From Moraxella cuniculi DSM 21768 (GTDB taxonomy: Bacteria > Pseudomonadota > Gammaproteobacteria > Pseudomonadales > Moraxellaceae): a DNA stretch of 64,000 nucleotides. Below are positions 1-8,193 of the stretch, in pieces; position 1 is the stretch's first letter, and each line of letters starts with the position of its first letter. The DNA is taken from assembly GCF_900156515.1 (NCBI RefSeq), contig NZ_FTNU01000001.1, positions 186,001-250,000 of the forward strand, read 5' to 3'. The notes beneath the pieces are model-generated. The model had not been told where the DNA came from. It worked only from the letters and a program-made list of their open reading frames with translations, and searched no databases. The position numbers and the translations under genes are program-made.

Positions 1-248
1 CTTTGTGGTTTGTTATTAAGTATTGCGATTTGCTGTAACTGTAGATTGTGCTTTTTAAGCTTAAAAAAGGGTTGTGGCAATAAGAAGTAAGCTGGAGAAA
101 GAAATGCAATTGCCTGAATGGCTTAAAATATGCGATACTATAGCAGGATAAGCGGTGATTGCCAGTATTGATGGGATTTTGTCAGTCTGCAATCTGGCGG
201 CTGCTTGCATTGTCCGCTTTATATAAATACAAATAACAAGAGGTCGTT
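1..248. other. Left-edge non-coding stretch upstream of ispD
   Basis: I see no convincing gene here. A plus-strand frame open from the window edge ends at a stop near position 90, but its short Cys/Leu-rich translation resembles no family I recognise, so I cannot say whether it is the end of an upstream gene. The last 40 bases are AT-rich and carry the AAGAGG ribosome-binding site of ispD. Confidence 0.4.
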
Positions 249-944
249 GTGATTTATCCAATGATTGTTGCTGCAGGGGTGGGTAGGCGTTTTGGGGCGG
301 CAACGCCCAAGCAGTACTTGACAGTGGTAGGCAAAACCATACTTGAGCATAGTGCAGCTTGCCTTGTTCACCCTGCTTTTGCCACACTTACCTTGGTGGT
401 GGCGAGAACGGATTCGTATATCGATGAGCTGCTGCCACGCTTAACCACTCTGCACCCAACAATATATCGTGCTGTCGGTGGCGATGAGCGGTGGCAATCG
501 GTGCTTTCTGGCATTGAGGAGATTTGCAGGCAGGGTGGTCAAGATGATGACTGGGTGCTGATTCATGATGCGGCACGACCTTGCTTGCCAAGAGCAGATC
601 TGGATAAGTTGCTTGATCATCTACAGACAACCCAAGCATCGGCGGTGATTTTGGCAACAGCGGTGGTGGATACGCTCAAATATGCCACATCGGGGCAAAT
701 CAATCATACCGTCAGCCGTGAGAATCTCTGGCAAGCCTTGACACCGCAGGCATTTCGTATCGGCGTGCTAAAGCGTGCTTTTGCTCATGCCAGCCAGCAG
801 AATCTTAGCATCACCGATGAGGCCACTGTGTGCGAGGCATTGGGCATACCAGTGCAAATTATCCCAGCCTCACGCAGTAATATCAAGCTGACCCATGCTG
901 ATGACTTGCCTTTGATTGAGCGGTTGATTGTGGATTTGGATTGA
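249..944 (+). CDS. ispD: 2-C-methyl-D-erythritol 4-phosphate cytidylyltransferase IspD
   Basis: Cytosolic enzyme of the non-mevalonate isoprenoid pathway; it joins CTP and methylerythritol phosphate to give CDP-methylerythritol. The 231-residue protein has the nucleotide-binding start AAGVGRRFG (residues 8-16) followed by PKQY (20-23), and the HDAAR segment at 106-110, all diagnostic of IspD. Its length matches the family. The start is GTG at 249, preceded by AAGAGG; an internal Met at residue 5 would cut into the conserved first strand. comEC follows 35 bases downstream on the same strand. Another enzyme of the pathway, dxr, lies at 33 kb. Confidence 0.96.
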   Translation: MIYPMIVAAGVGRRFGAATPKQYLTVVGKTILEHSAACLVHPAFATLTLVVARTDSYIDELLPRLTTLHPTIYRAVGGDERWQSVLSGIEEICRQGGQDDDWVLIHDAARPCLPRADLDKLLDHLQTTQASAVILATAVVDTLKYATSGQINHTVSRENLWQALTPQAFRIGVLKRAFAHASQQNLSITDEATVCEALGIPVQIIPASRSNIKLTHADDLPLIERLIVDLD

Positions 945-979
945 CAAAAGACAATAGGGAAGGAGCTTAAGGGAATAAG

Positions 980-3511
980 ATGGCAGCGTGGCTATTTGCA
1001 ATTGTCAGTCTGGTGGTGCTGGTATTGCTTGGCAGTGTTGAGCAGTTCATAATTGGCGAAGGCCTAAGTGCTTGGCTGTCCGTGGCGTGGCTTGCACCGC
1101 TGTTGTCGGTTGCTTTGGTGGTATCATTGTTGCTGTGGTTATTTACCCCTGTGGTAAGTCGCCATCGTGCCTATATCCTATCGCTACAGATGGTAAGTTT
1201 TGTGGCGATTGTTGCGTTGTTTGTTATCAAGAGCTTGTATGCTTATCATCAGCTTGAGCGACAAACGCCCCAATCACGCACGCTTATTAATGCAACCGCA
1301 ACAATATATCAAATCAGCGACAGTGTCTATGATAAAGTTTTGGCGACGCCATTTCGCCAAGTGGCTGTCTTGTCAAACATAGAGCCGCTTAATCCGAAGC
1401 AAAATTCCCGCCTGATTCACAATCCTTTTGCCAATGATGATGACTTTGCTGCTGGTCAGGCGGTAGATTTGCAATCGTTTGAGGGCATGACGGTGCTATT
1501 AACCGCAGACCCAAAGTTTGCCAAAAGCGATTTGCAGGCACTTGAGTCGGCACAACCTGCCAGTATTTTGCAGGTTCAGTTATTGCTAGAGCCAATTAAG
1601 GATGGGGCTTTGGCATCAGGGTTTGACAACAAGGCTTGGTTGCGTACTCGCCAAGTGCAGGCGACGGCACAAATTTTGGCGGCAACACACATTGGCACAG
1701 CACAGGCTGACACATGGGCGCAGCAATTTAGGCTACAGCTTGAGCGATTGCGTTGGCAGTTGCGGCAGCATTTTTATAAAAACTGGCACACGCTTGATGG
1801 CAAGCAGGCACAGGCAAGGGCGGTAACGCTTAGCTTGCTCACAGGCGATAGAGCATTGATAGATAGGGATACTAAAGATCTGTACCAGCTGGCAGGGATT
1901 TCGCATTTGTTGGCAATATCAGGCACTCATGTGTTGTTTTTGGCGATTGTGCTGGCAGCGATGATTACTGCCATTACCGACAGATTTGCGTTGCTTATTT
2001 ATCAAAAAATCCCCCGTTGGCAAATTCGCATGGCAATCATGGTGGCTGCTGCGTTGATTTATGCGGTATTTACAGGGTTTGAGGTGCCTGCGGTGCGTAC
2101 AGTATATATGCTGATGGCGGCTTGGCTGATTCGTTATTTTGCCTTACCAACCTCTATCATCTCAGCGTTATTTGTTGTGGCATTATTGATGGTGTGGGCT
2201 GACCCTTATGTGTTGTGGCAGGCGGGATTTTGGTTGTCATTTGTTGCGGTGGTTTTGTTGATTCGCTACGAAAACAGCCATGTGCAAGCAGCAGACCTGC
2301 ATATTTATGGGTGGCTTGGCAGATTGTGGCAAAAATTATCAGCGACAGTGTCATTGCAGTTGTGGTTGTTTTTGACCATGTTGCCTGTGTCAATTTTGCT
2401 GTTTGGCAAAGTCTCTTTGTGGGGATTATTGGTAAATTTATTTGCCATTGGGCTGTTTGGTTTTGTTGTTGTGCCAATAAACTTGTTGGCAGGCGTGGTT
2501 TTTTGGGTATCGCCTTGGCTTGCTGATTTGCTCTGGAGTATTTCTGTCGCGATATTGTATGGATTGCATCAATCACTGTCGGTTACATTGACAACAAAAT
2601 TGCCAGCAGTCTCGGCATGGCTATACGCACCATTTGGCATGGCGGGTTTTGTCTTGGCGTTTTTGTTGGTGATTTGGTTGATATTGCCCAAAGTGCTGCC
2701 AAGATTTCTGCTGTTGTTGCCGATTATGGCATTGATTTTTTTAACAAAGCCTGTTAAAAACCCTCGCCTTGAGATTGTGTCGTTGCCCAGCGATACGCCC
2801 AATGTCAGCCAATTATTATTAACCCAATACGGCAAAGATGGCACAAGCCACTGGCTGATTTTAAATGATTTGGGGGTAAAATCACTCAGAAAAAATCATG
2901 CACAGATTTTGACAGACCAGCTGTATCGGCGTGGGGTTGCTGCCATGGGGCTTGATGGGGTGATTGTGCAGACACCGAGCGATATTTTTATTCCGATGGT
3001 TGGGCAATTGGCAGACAATTTACCCATTTCTCGCTACTGGCAAGCGGGCAATCATCAACAGCTTGTCAGCATACGCCAACAAAGTTGTCGTGCTGGCATG
3101 GCTTGGCAGCAGGAAGGCTTTGTAATCCGAGCATTGACAGGGTGGAGCGAGATTAATGATGAGCGTGTGCAATATTGTGCCATTGAGGTGTTAAGCGACT
3201 ATCCATTTTCTTGGCAGGGTAATGCAGCACAGACGACTGAAGCGGACGCTGTCGATGATTGGGCTGATGATGACAGTCAGCCATCAGACAGTAAGCCATC
3301 AACGAAAGCCAAGAGTCAGCTGGTCATCAGCACCAGTGCCGAACCGCTGCTTTGGCAGCTGTGGCAGAGTTTGTGCGTATCGAACAATCGCCTTGATGTG
3401 CTTGCCAAAGAAGGGTATTATCCTGTCTGGCTAACTTCGTGGCGTGCCGATGAGGCGACAGTTGCCAAACAGCGATTATCACCTGCCAAGATATATATGC
3501 TTGATGAGTGA
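980..3511 (+). CDS. comEC: ComEC/Rec2-family DNA uptake channel
   Basis: Inner-membrane channel that carries single-stranded DNA into the cytoplasm during natural transformation. The 843-residue protein starts with several hydrophobic helices. A soluble OB-like region follows to about residue 250, then the Competence domain, with the hallmark LAISGTHVLF near residues 310-320 and about eight further membrane segments. A C-terminal soluble domain begins near residue 595. That domain aligns in position with the metallo-beta-lactamase-like part of ComEC, but I cannot find the usual histidine/aspartate metal motif in it. It also carries an acidic, Ser/Lys-rich insert around residues 750-780. The start ATG follows AAGGGAA. 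The gene probably shares a transcript with ispD. No clear terminator follows in the 291-base gap to the next gene. Confidence 0.93.
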   Translation: MAAWLFAIVSLVVLVLLGSVEQFIIGEGLSAWLSVAWLAPLLSVALVVSLLLWLFTPVVSRHRAYILSLQMVSFVAIVALFVIKSLYAYHQLERQTPQSRTLINATATIYQISDSVYDKVLATPFRQVAVLSNIEPLNPKQNSRLIHNPFANDDDFAAGQAVDLQSFEGMTVLLTADPKFAKSDLQALESAQPASILQVQLLLEPIKDGALASGFDNKAWLRTRQVQATAQILAATHIGTAQADTWAQQFRLQLERLRWQLRQHFYKNWHTLDGKQAQARAVTLSLLTGDRALIDRDTKDLYQLAGISHLLAISGTHVLFLAIVLAAMITAITDRFALLIYQKIPRWQIRMAIMVAAALIYAVFTGFEVPAVRTVYMLMAAWLIRYFALPTSIISALFVVALLMVWADPYVLWQAGFWLSFVAVVLLIRYENSHVQAADLHIYGWLGRLWQKLSATVSLQLWLFLTMLPVSILLFGKVSLWGLLVNLFAIGLFGFVVVPINLLAGVVFWVSPWLADLLWSISVAILYGLHQSLSVTLTTKLPAVSAWLYAPFGMAGFVLAFLLVIWLILPKVLPRFLLLLPIMALIFLTKPVKNPRLEIVSLPSDTPNVSQLLLTQYGKDGTSHWLILNDLGVKSLRKNHAQILTDQLYRRGVAAMGLDGVIVQTPSDIFIPMVGQLADNLPISRYWQAGNHQQLVSIRQQSCRAGMAWQQEGFVIRALTGWSEINDERVQYCAIEVLSDYPFSWQGNAAQTTEADAVDDWADDDSQPSDSKPSTKAKSQLVISTSAEPLLWQLWQSLCVSNNRLDVLAKEGYYPVWLTSWRADEATVAKQRLSPAKIYMLDE

Positions 3512-3802
3512 TTGCTTGCACGGTTGCCAAAGGAGAAATTTTGCTGGCGAAATTAGGCACTGTGCCATGCTTGTGCTGTGGTCGCATTGTATTCATAGGC
3601 ACATTCATTAGCGAATGATTGCTGATTGTGGTGATAAATATGATTTTAAAAACCATCAGACTTGATTAGTTGATAATGTTAAAGCACTGCACCATTATGC
3701 CAGTATGTCGGCAGAAAATAAGCAAAGCATGATTTTTGCTATCACTTGGCTTGATTTTCAGGTAGAATAGGGGGCTGTTTTTATACACAAAGGACAAAAA
3801 CC

Positions 3803-4831
3803 ATGGCATGGCCACCAAACCCCAACAAAGCACCCAGCTCACCAAATCCACAGTCGCAGGTCAATACACCACCTTCGGATCAAAGCTGGCGTGTTATCGA
3901 AAAAACCTTGCTTGCCAGCATTGAGGAACAAAAATCCTCTCGCCGCTGGTCTATCTTTTTTAAGCTTTTAACCTTTGCATATCTGCTGATGATGTTTGTG
4001 GCATTTGGCTATGGTTGTAGCGACAGTGTCTCATCGCAGCGTATCGGTAGCAGCCAGCCGCATATTGCTGTGGTGAATGTGGCAGGCGTGATTGCGGCAA
4101 ATACAGATACCAATGCCGAAAACATCAGCGACTCGCTCATCGATGCTTTTGATAATGCCAATGCCCAAGCTGTGGTGCTGAATATCAACTCGCCCGGCGG
4201 TTCGCCTGTGCAGTCAGATGAGATTTGGCAGACGGCAATGATGCTAAAACAACAATACCCCGACAAAAAACTCTATGCTATCATCGGTGATATCGGAGCG
4301 TCAGGGGCGTATTATATCGCTTCGGCTGCCGATGAAATTTGGGTCAATCCATCAAGTCTGGTCGGCTCAATCGGTGTGATTATGTCGGGATATAATATTG
4401 AAGAGTTGCTAAAGAAAATCGGCGTCAAAGACCGCACCATGACCTCAGGAGAATATAAGGATATCTTGAGCATGAATCGTGAAATGACCGCCAGTGAGCA
4501 GGCTCATGTACAAAGATTGCTAGACACCACGCACCAAAATTTTATCGATGCGGTAAAAAAAGGTCGTGGCGATAAACTAAAAAATACCGAACAAAATCAG
4601 ATATTTAGCGGATTATTCTGGACAGGTAAAGATGCGTTGGCATTGGGTTTGGCGGATAAAACAGGCGGTATTATCCAGCTAAAAAAACAGCTAGACCTAC
4701 CAACGGTGGATTATACCTATAACGACCCGATGAACAAGATTTTTGATAGATTTGGTGTGCAAGTCGGCAAAGGTTTGGGAGAAGGTGTTAAGTTTGGCTT
4801 AACAGATAGCACCAGCACCCGCTTGCAATAA
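3803..4831 (+). CDS. sppA: Short-form SppA/S49-family signal peptide peptidase
   Basis: Membrane-bound serine protease of family S49, which cleaves remnant signal peptides or other membrane peptides on the periplasmic side. The 342-residue protein is the single-domain '36K' type, about half the length of E. coli SppA. There is one membrane anchor around residues 50-70. NINSPGGSP is the oxyanion-binding strand, Ser167 in GASGAYYIA is the likely nucleophile, and Lys219 in GEYKD is the likely general base. The Ser/Lys dyad is therefore intact. The first 35 residues are Pro/Asn/Ser-rich and probably cytoplasmic. The start ATG follows AAAGGAC. A strong terminator lies 16 bases after the stop, so the gene seems to be monocistronic. 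SohB was considered, but the layout is closer to short SppA. Confidence 0.9.
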   Translation: MAWPPNPNKAPSSPNPQSQVNTPPSDQSWRVIEKTLLASIEEQKSSRRWSIFFKLLTFAYLLMMFVAFGYGCSDSVSSQRIGSSQPHIAVVNVAGVIAANTDTNAENISDSLIDAFDNANAQAVVLNINSPGGSPVQSDEIWQTAMMLKQQYPDKKLYAIIGDIGASGAYYIASAADEIWVNPSSLVGSIGVIMSGYNIEELLKKIGVKDRTMTSGEYKDILSMNREMTASEQAHVQRLLDTTHQNFIDAVKKGRGDKLKNTEQNQIFSGLFWTGKDALALGLADKTGGIIQLKKQLDLPTVDYTYNDPMNKIFDRFGVQVGKGLGEGVKFGLTDSTSTRLQ

Positions 4832-4846
4832 TGATGTTTTGATTTC

Positions 4847-4886
4847 ATACCCAAACTCGATGATAATGAAGTTTGGGTATTTTTTG
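4847..4886 (+). terminator. Rho-independent terminator of the sppA-like gene
   Basis: An 11-bp perfect stem, ATACCCAAACT with AGTTTGGGTAT, is followed by a run of T on the plus strand. Confidence 0.9.
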
Positions 4887-4924
4887 GGTTTTTAAAAACA
4901 CTTAGATGATGATTTTGGATTGGC

Positions 4925-5227
4925 TTAGTCCAAATCGCATTTTTGATTAACATCGGTCAATGCTTCATCGATGATTTTTTGGCTTACGCCTTTTTTGCGT
5001 AATTTTTCGATAAACAGCACATCTTGAGCTAGGCTATAGTTGCAGTTATCACGATCCAGTCCTTGTCTTACATATAGGCGAATCAATCCTTGAATGCGTT
5101 CAAAGCCATGTGCTTTAGCGGTTTCTTCCAAATGCTCGATAATCTCTTCAGACAGACGCAGATGCACAGGACGCATGATGGTCTGTGGGTGGTTGAGATA
5201 GCGATTTTTTAGGCGTGGCGGTATCAT
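4925..5227 (-). CDS. Ribbon-helix-helix (CopG/Arc-like) small regulator
   Basis: A 100-residue protein with a ribbon-helix-helix pattern in its middle. A short strand RPVHLRLS (residues 19-26) is followed by helix A (EEIIEHLEETAKAHG) and helix B (RIQGLIRLYVRQGLD). Such proteins bind DNA as dimers through the paired strands. The C-terminal 45 residues are charged and helical, with no recognisable domain. Met18 could be an alternative start, but a consensus promoter places transcription about 20 bases upstream of the ATG at 5227, which favours the longer form. No toxin-like partner is adjacent, so a solitary repressor is more likely than an antitoxin. The target is not known; the TGACA/TGTCA repeat in its own promoter suggests autoregulation. 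Confidence 0.72.
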   Translation of the reverse strand: MIPPRLKNRYLNHPQTIMRPVHLRLSEEIIEHLEETAKAHGFERIQGLIRLYVRQGLDRDNCNYSLAQDVLFIEKLRKKGVSQKIIDEALTDVNQKCDLD

Positions 5228-5256
5228 GACTGTCTATCCAATGAGAATGTAGGTAG

Positions 5257-5284
5257 ATTATAGCATGACAGCTTGCGTTGTCAA
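5257..5284 (-). promoter_or_regulatory. Consensus promoter of the RHH gene with overlapping inverted repeat
   Basis: On the minus strand, TTGACA (5279-5284) and TATAAT (5257-5262) are separated by 16 bases, both matching the sigma-70 consensus exactly. An inverted repeat TGACA-N8-TGTCA (5266-5283) lies in the spacer and overlaps the -35 box, a suitable position for an autorepressor site. Confidence 0.8.
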
Positions 5285-5326
5285 ATCCAAGATGCAGCGG
5301 AGATGGCATGGTATTTTTTATAAAAT

Positions 5327-5356
5327 AAAAACCCCTGCGATTAAACAGGGGTTTTT
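5327..5356 (-). terminator. Terminator of the tRNA transcription unit
   Basis: The stem AAAAACCCCTG / CAGGGGTTTTT has T tracts in both directions. It sits 6 bases beyond the encoded CCA end of the tRNA-Asn gene. Confidence 0.88.
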
Positions 5357-5361
5357 GAATT

Positions 5362-5437
5362 TGGCTCCCCAACCTGGGCTCGAACCAGGGACACACGGAT
5401 TAACAGTCCGATGCTCTACCGACTGAGCTATTGGGGA
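5362..5437 (-). tRNA. tRNA-Asn(GTT)
   Basis: 76 bases on the minus strand. It begins TCCCCAATAGCTC, has anticodon GTT in the loop CTGTTAA, the T-arm GGTTCGAGCCC, a paired acceptor stem TCCCCAA/TTGGGGA, and discriminator G with an encoded CCA. It is the last gene of a Lys-Lys-Asn tRNA unit. The copy at 61986-62061 is identical over its 76 bases. Confidence 0.97.
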
Positions 5438-5441
5438 ATGG

Positions 5442-5517
5442 TGGTGGGTCGTGCAGGATTCGAACCTGCGACCAATTGATTAAAAGTCAACTGCTCTACC
5501 AACTGAGCTAACGACCC
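5442..5517 (-). tRNA. tRNA-Lys(TTT), second copy of the pair
   Basis: 76 bases on the minus strand. It starts GGGTCGTTAGCTC, has anticodon TTT in the loop CTTTTAA, and has discriminator A and an encoded CCA. It is identical to the gene at 5547-5622 and lies 4 bases upstream of tRNA-Asn. Confidence 0.97.
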
Positions 5518-5546
5518 TTAGCGATACTTAATAAGCTGTGGATAAA

Positions 5547-5622
5547 TGGTGGGTCGTGCAGGATTCGAACCTGCGACCAATTGATTAAAAGTCAACTGCT
5601 CTACCAACTGAGCTAACGACCC
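5547..5622 (-). tRNA. tRNA-Lys(TTT), first copy of the pair
   Basis: 76 bases on the minus strand, identical to the neighbouring tRNA-Lys, with a 29-base spacer between them. It is the first gene behind the promoter at 5667-5694. Confidence 0.97.
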
Positions 5623-5666
5623 ATCTATCCTAGGATACGGTATCCCATATCGCTAATGTGGTGCAT

Positions 5667-5694
5667 ATTATACGCAAAAATTTTATAATTGCAA
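5667..5694 (-). promoter_or_regulatory. Promoter of the tRNA-Lys/Lys/Asn unit
   Basis: On the minus strand, TTGCAA (5689-5694), a 16-base spacer and TATAAT (5667-5672) lie about 45 bases upstream of the first tRNA. Confidence 0.78.
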
Positions 5695-5775
5695 GCGTTT
5701 ATTTGCAAATTTTGCAAATTTTTGCTGAAAAAATCACTGCCAGCATGATGACTGTGCAATTATTGAGCAGTTTTA

Positions 5776-6681
5776 TTAATATTGCCAAATTTGTTTGGCA
5801 AGCAAGAATGTCTGACAGTGGGCGGTGATGATGTCGCCAAGATTGGGGCTATAACCACCGCCCATGACAACCACAACAGGTATGCCGTGCTGATGTGCGG
5901 TGCGTAATACGATTTCATCTCGGCGTTCACAGCCTGCCATGCTAAGCGATAATTTACCCAAAGCATCTGTGGCAAGCACATCAACACCTGCTTGATAAAA
6001 TATCATATCAGGACAAAATGAATCAATAATCGTAGGCAGGGTGTGGCTTAGCTGATGCAGATAAGTGGTATCATCTGTACCATCATCAAGCTCAATATCT
6101 AGGTCTGATGGTGGTTTGATAAAAGGGTAGTTTTTCTTGCCGTGCATACTAAACACAAAGACTTTGGGATTGTCTGCCATGATGGCAGCGTTGCCATTGC
6201 CTTGATGCACATCTAGGTCGATGATTAAAATTCGCTCAGCTTGCTTGCGATGAATGAGCAGGTTGCTGGCGATACAGATGTCATTTAGAATACAAAATCC
6301 TTCACCATGCCCAGCAAAAGCATGGTGCGTACCGCCTGAGGTTGAAAGTGAGATGCCGTAATTTTTGGCATATAAGGCACATTCATAAGTGCCATGGGCA
6401 ATGTAGCGTTCTCGCTTAATGAGTTCGGCAGACATCGGCAGTCCGATTTTGCGTGCGTCTTTGGCAGCAAGTGTGAGCGTCTTTAATTCGTGCCAATATT
6501 TGGCGGTATGGGTGCTTAGAATTTCTGCCTCACTTGCCAAAATGGGGTGAAACAGATTGTCATGACAAATCACGCCTTGGCTTATGAGCCGTTCGGGGAT
6601 TTGTTGATATTTTGCCATCGGAAAGCGATGATTGGCAGGCAAAGGGTGGCAAAATAGGGGTGAATGGGCGATTTTTAGCAT
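5776..6681 (-). CDS. Histone-deacetylase-family (AcuC/acetylpolyamine amidohydrolase-like) hydrolase
   Basis: A 301-residue zinc hydrolase of the arginase/deacetylase fold. The family removes acetyl groups from lysine, polyamines or other amides. Visible landmarks are GGTHHAF (paired catalytic histidines), DLDVHQGNGNA (zinc-binding Asp and His), and DALGKLSLSM and GGGYSPN towards the C-terminus. Bacterial relatives act in the cytosol and their natural substrates are often unknown; I cannot assign one here. The ATG at 6681 starts MLKIAHSP, typical of the family. The YbjN-like gene ends 35 bases upstream on the same strand, so the two probably share a transcript. No terminator is evident after the stop. 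Confidence 0.88.
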   Translation of the reverse strand: MLKIAHSPLFCHPLPANHRFPMAKYQQIPERLISQGVICHDNLFHPILASEAEILSTHTAKYWHELKTLTLAAKDARKIGLPMSAELIKRERYIAHGTYECALYAKNYGISLSTSGGTHHAFAGHGEGFCILNDICIASNLLIHRKQAERILIIDLDVHQGNGNAAIMADNPKVFVFSMHGKKNYPFIKPPSDLDIELDDGTDDTTYLHQLSHTLPTIIDSFCPDMIFYQAGVDVLATDALGKLSLSMAGCERRDEIVLRTAHQHGIPVVVVMGGGYSPNLGDIITAHCQTFLLAKQIWQY

Positions 6682-6716
6682 GATGATTGATTTGGCTTGG
6701 CTGTATTTTGGCGTGA

Positions 6717-7322
6717 TTATTGGTATTGCTCGGTCGGCACAAAAAAGCTGTCCTGCTTGCCATCATCAGTAGCGGTCAAATCGTTATAATGTAAATAATC
6801 AAGCAAAATTGGGCTTGGTTCGCTTTCGTTCATGACTTCATCATAGAGATTCTGGGCAAGCTCGCTTAAGGTTGTCGCTGCGTGTAAATAACAATCAAGC
6901 AGTCTGTCCGTCAGTGGTGCAAACTCGACATCAAAACTTAGTTTGGCGTGTATGATGCCATCTGCTGGGCTGAACTCAATACTGCCAAAATCCACGCCGC
7001 GATTGGCATTGGCAATTGCCATAATCATCGGTGCAAAATGACTGTGCGGCACAATGTCTGGCAAGATGGCAAAAAGCCCAACAAGCTGATTTTTTTCATT
7101 TATCCGAAATATACAAGTCCATTCTCGCTGTCTGTCGGTTAGATTCAGTGAAATATGATGCAGCTCATGCAGAGCTTGTTCGTTGTTGGCGGGGTGATAT
7201 TCATACTGCCATTTGCGAGCGTCCAGATAGTGCATGATTTGTCGGCTAATTGGAGCTGGTTCGTCCGTGGCGGTTTGGTGATTTTTGCTGAATAGATTTT
7301 TGAGTTTGCTTAGCAGTTTCAT
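6717..7322 (-). CDS. YbjN-domain protein
   Basis: A 201-residue soluble protein. After a lysine-rich start (MKLLSKLKNLFSK) it shows the YbjN-type alternation of strands and helices: a segment around RQIMHYLDARKWQYEYH, a strand with WTCIFRINEKNQ, and LFAILPDIVPHS followed by ANRGVDFGSIEFSPADG and a long C-terminal helix. YbjN-family proteins resemble type III secretion chaperones in fold and have been linked to stress responses and motility in enterobacteria. The biochemical role here is unknown. It is the first gene of a probable two-gene unit with the deacetylase-like hydrolase. Confidence 0.68.
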   Translation of the reverse strand: MKLLSKLKNLFSKNHQTATDEPAPISRQIMHYLDARKWQYEYHPANNEQALHELHHISLNLTDRQREWTCIFRINEKNQLVGLFAILPDIVPHSHFAPMIMAIANANRGVDFGSIEFSPADGIIHAKLSFDVEFAPLTDRLLDCYLHAATTLSELAQNLYDEVMNESEPSPILLDYLHYNDLTATDDGKQDSFFVPTEQYQ

Positions 7323-7539
7323 CGTTGTGCCGAACTTGGTTTTAATTTTATGTATTGTAACACCAAATGATGATTTTTGAAAAATTTTGCAAAGTTTGTG
7401 CCAATAAAAATGGGTAATTTGCTACTTTTGTGCAAAAGGTGCGTTGTGTTGGCTTGGATTTTGGTGCGTTTTGTAATTTGTTTCGGTAAATGTGGCGAAA
7501 TTTTGGTATGATATGACAAATTTAACCGATTAAGATTGC

Positions 7540-8193
7540 ATGGGTATAGATGTAAGAATGATGGGAAATGCCGATTGCACAGATAGCACGCACACACAGC
7601 TGATATTCACCGCACAAGGGGTGAATGTGCAGCGAGGGGAGTTTTTGTTGTGCCAAGGGGTGGATTTGGCATTGCGTGCTGGTGATGTGTGCCATCTGAT
7701 TGGTGAGAATGGCTTGGGCAAGACCACGCTTATTTTGCAGATTGCAGGACTGTTGCCTGTGATGACAGGGCGGATTACCTGTAAAACTGGCATGGTGTAT
7801 GTGTCGCATCAGTTGGGCATTAGCAGTGCATTGACCGTGCAGCAGAATTTGCAGTTTTTGCTGGCATTGCATGGCGTGGCGGCAGATGATGAGCTGATAA
7901 GTATGGCATTGGAAAAGGTGGGGCTTGATGGTTTGCAAGATGTGCCAGCAGCACAGCTGTCAGCAGGGCAGATGCGGCGAGTTGGCTTGGCGAAACTGTT
8001 CGTGCTAACGCCAGCACAGGCAGGATTTTGGTTGCTTGATGAGCCATTGACAGCACTGGATATGCAGATGGTTGATTTGCTTGAGCGGCAGATTGCGACA
8101 TTTGCAGCTGCAGGCGGTGCGGTGCTGATGACCAGTCATCAGGCGATAAATGTGGCAAATTGCCAGTTGGATTTGGCGGAGTATGCGGTATGA
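7540..8193 (+). CDS. ccmA: CcmA, ATP-binding subunit of the cytochrome c maturation ABC transporter
   Basis: Cytoplasmic ATPase of the CcmABCD complex, which releases haem-loaded CcmE during cytochrome c maturation. The 217-residue protein has Walker A GENGLGKTT (residues 55-62), an ABC signature LSAGQMRR near residue 140, and Walker B with LLDEP soon after. The short length and the LSAGQ variant signature are typical of CcmA. The region before residue 20 is poorly conserved, so the true start may be one of the Met codons at residues 7 and 8. ccmB overlaps the stop by four bases (ATGA). No ccmC, D, E, F, G or H lies nearby. Confidence 0.88.
   Translation: MGIDVRMMGNADCTDSTHTQLIFTAQGVNVQRGEFLLCQGVDLALRAGDVCHLIGENGLGKTTLILQIAGLLPVMTGRITCKTGMVYVSHQLGISSALTVQQNLQFLLALHGVAADDELISMALEKVGLDGLQDVPAAQLSAGQMRRVGLAKLFVLTPAQAGFWLLDEPLTALDMQMVDLLERQIATFAAAGGAVLMTSHQAINVANCQLDLAEYAV

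Noticed and set aside
4925-5227. Antitoxin of a toxin-antitoxin pair
   Set aside because: No short toxin-like frame overlaps or follows the RHH gene on the same strand; sppA lies convergent beyond a terminator.
5362-5622. tRNA cluster as an integration site of a mobile element
   Set aside because: No integrase, no direct repeat of a tRNA 3' end and no compositional change are seen nearby; the neighbouring genes look chromosomal.
7522-7938. 138-codon minus-strand frame opposite ccmA
   Set aside because: It is a shadow of ccmA, which has complete ABC motifs; the minus-strand translation is His/Gln/Cys-rich without any family pattern.
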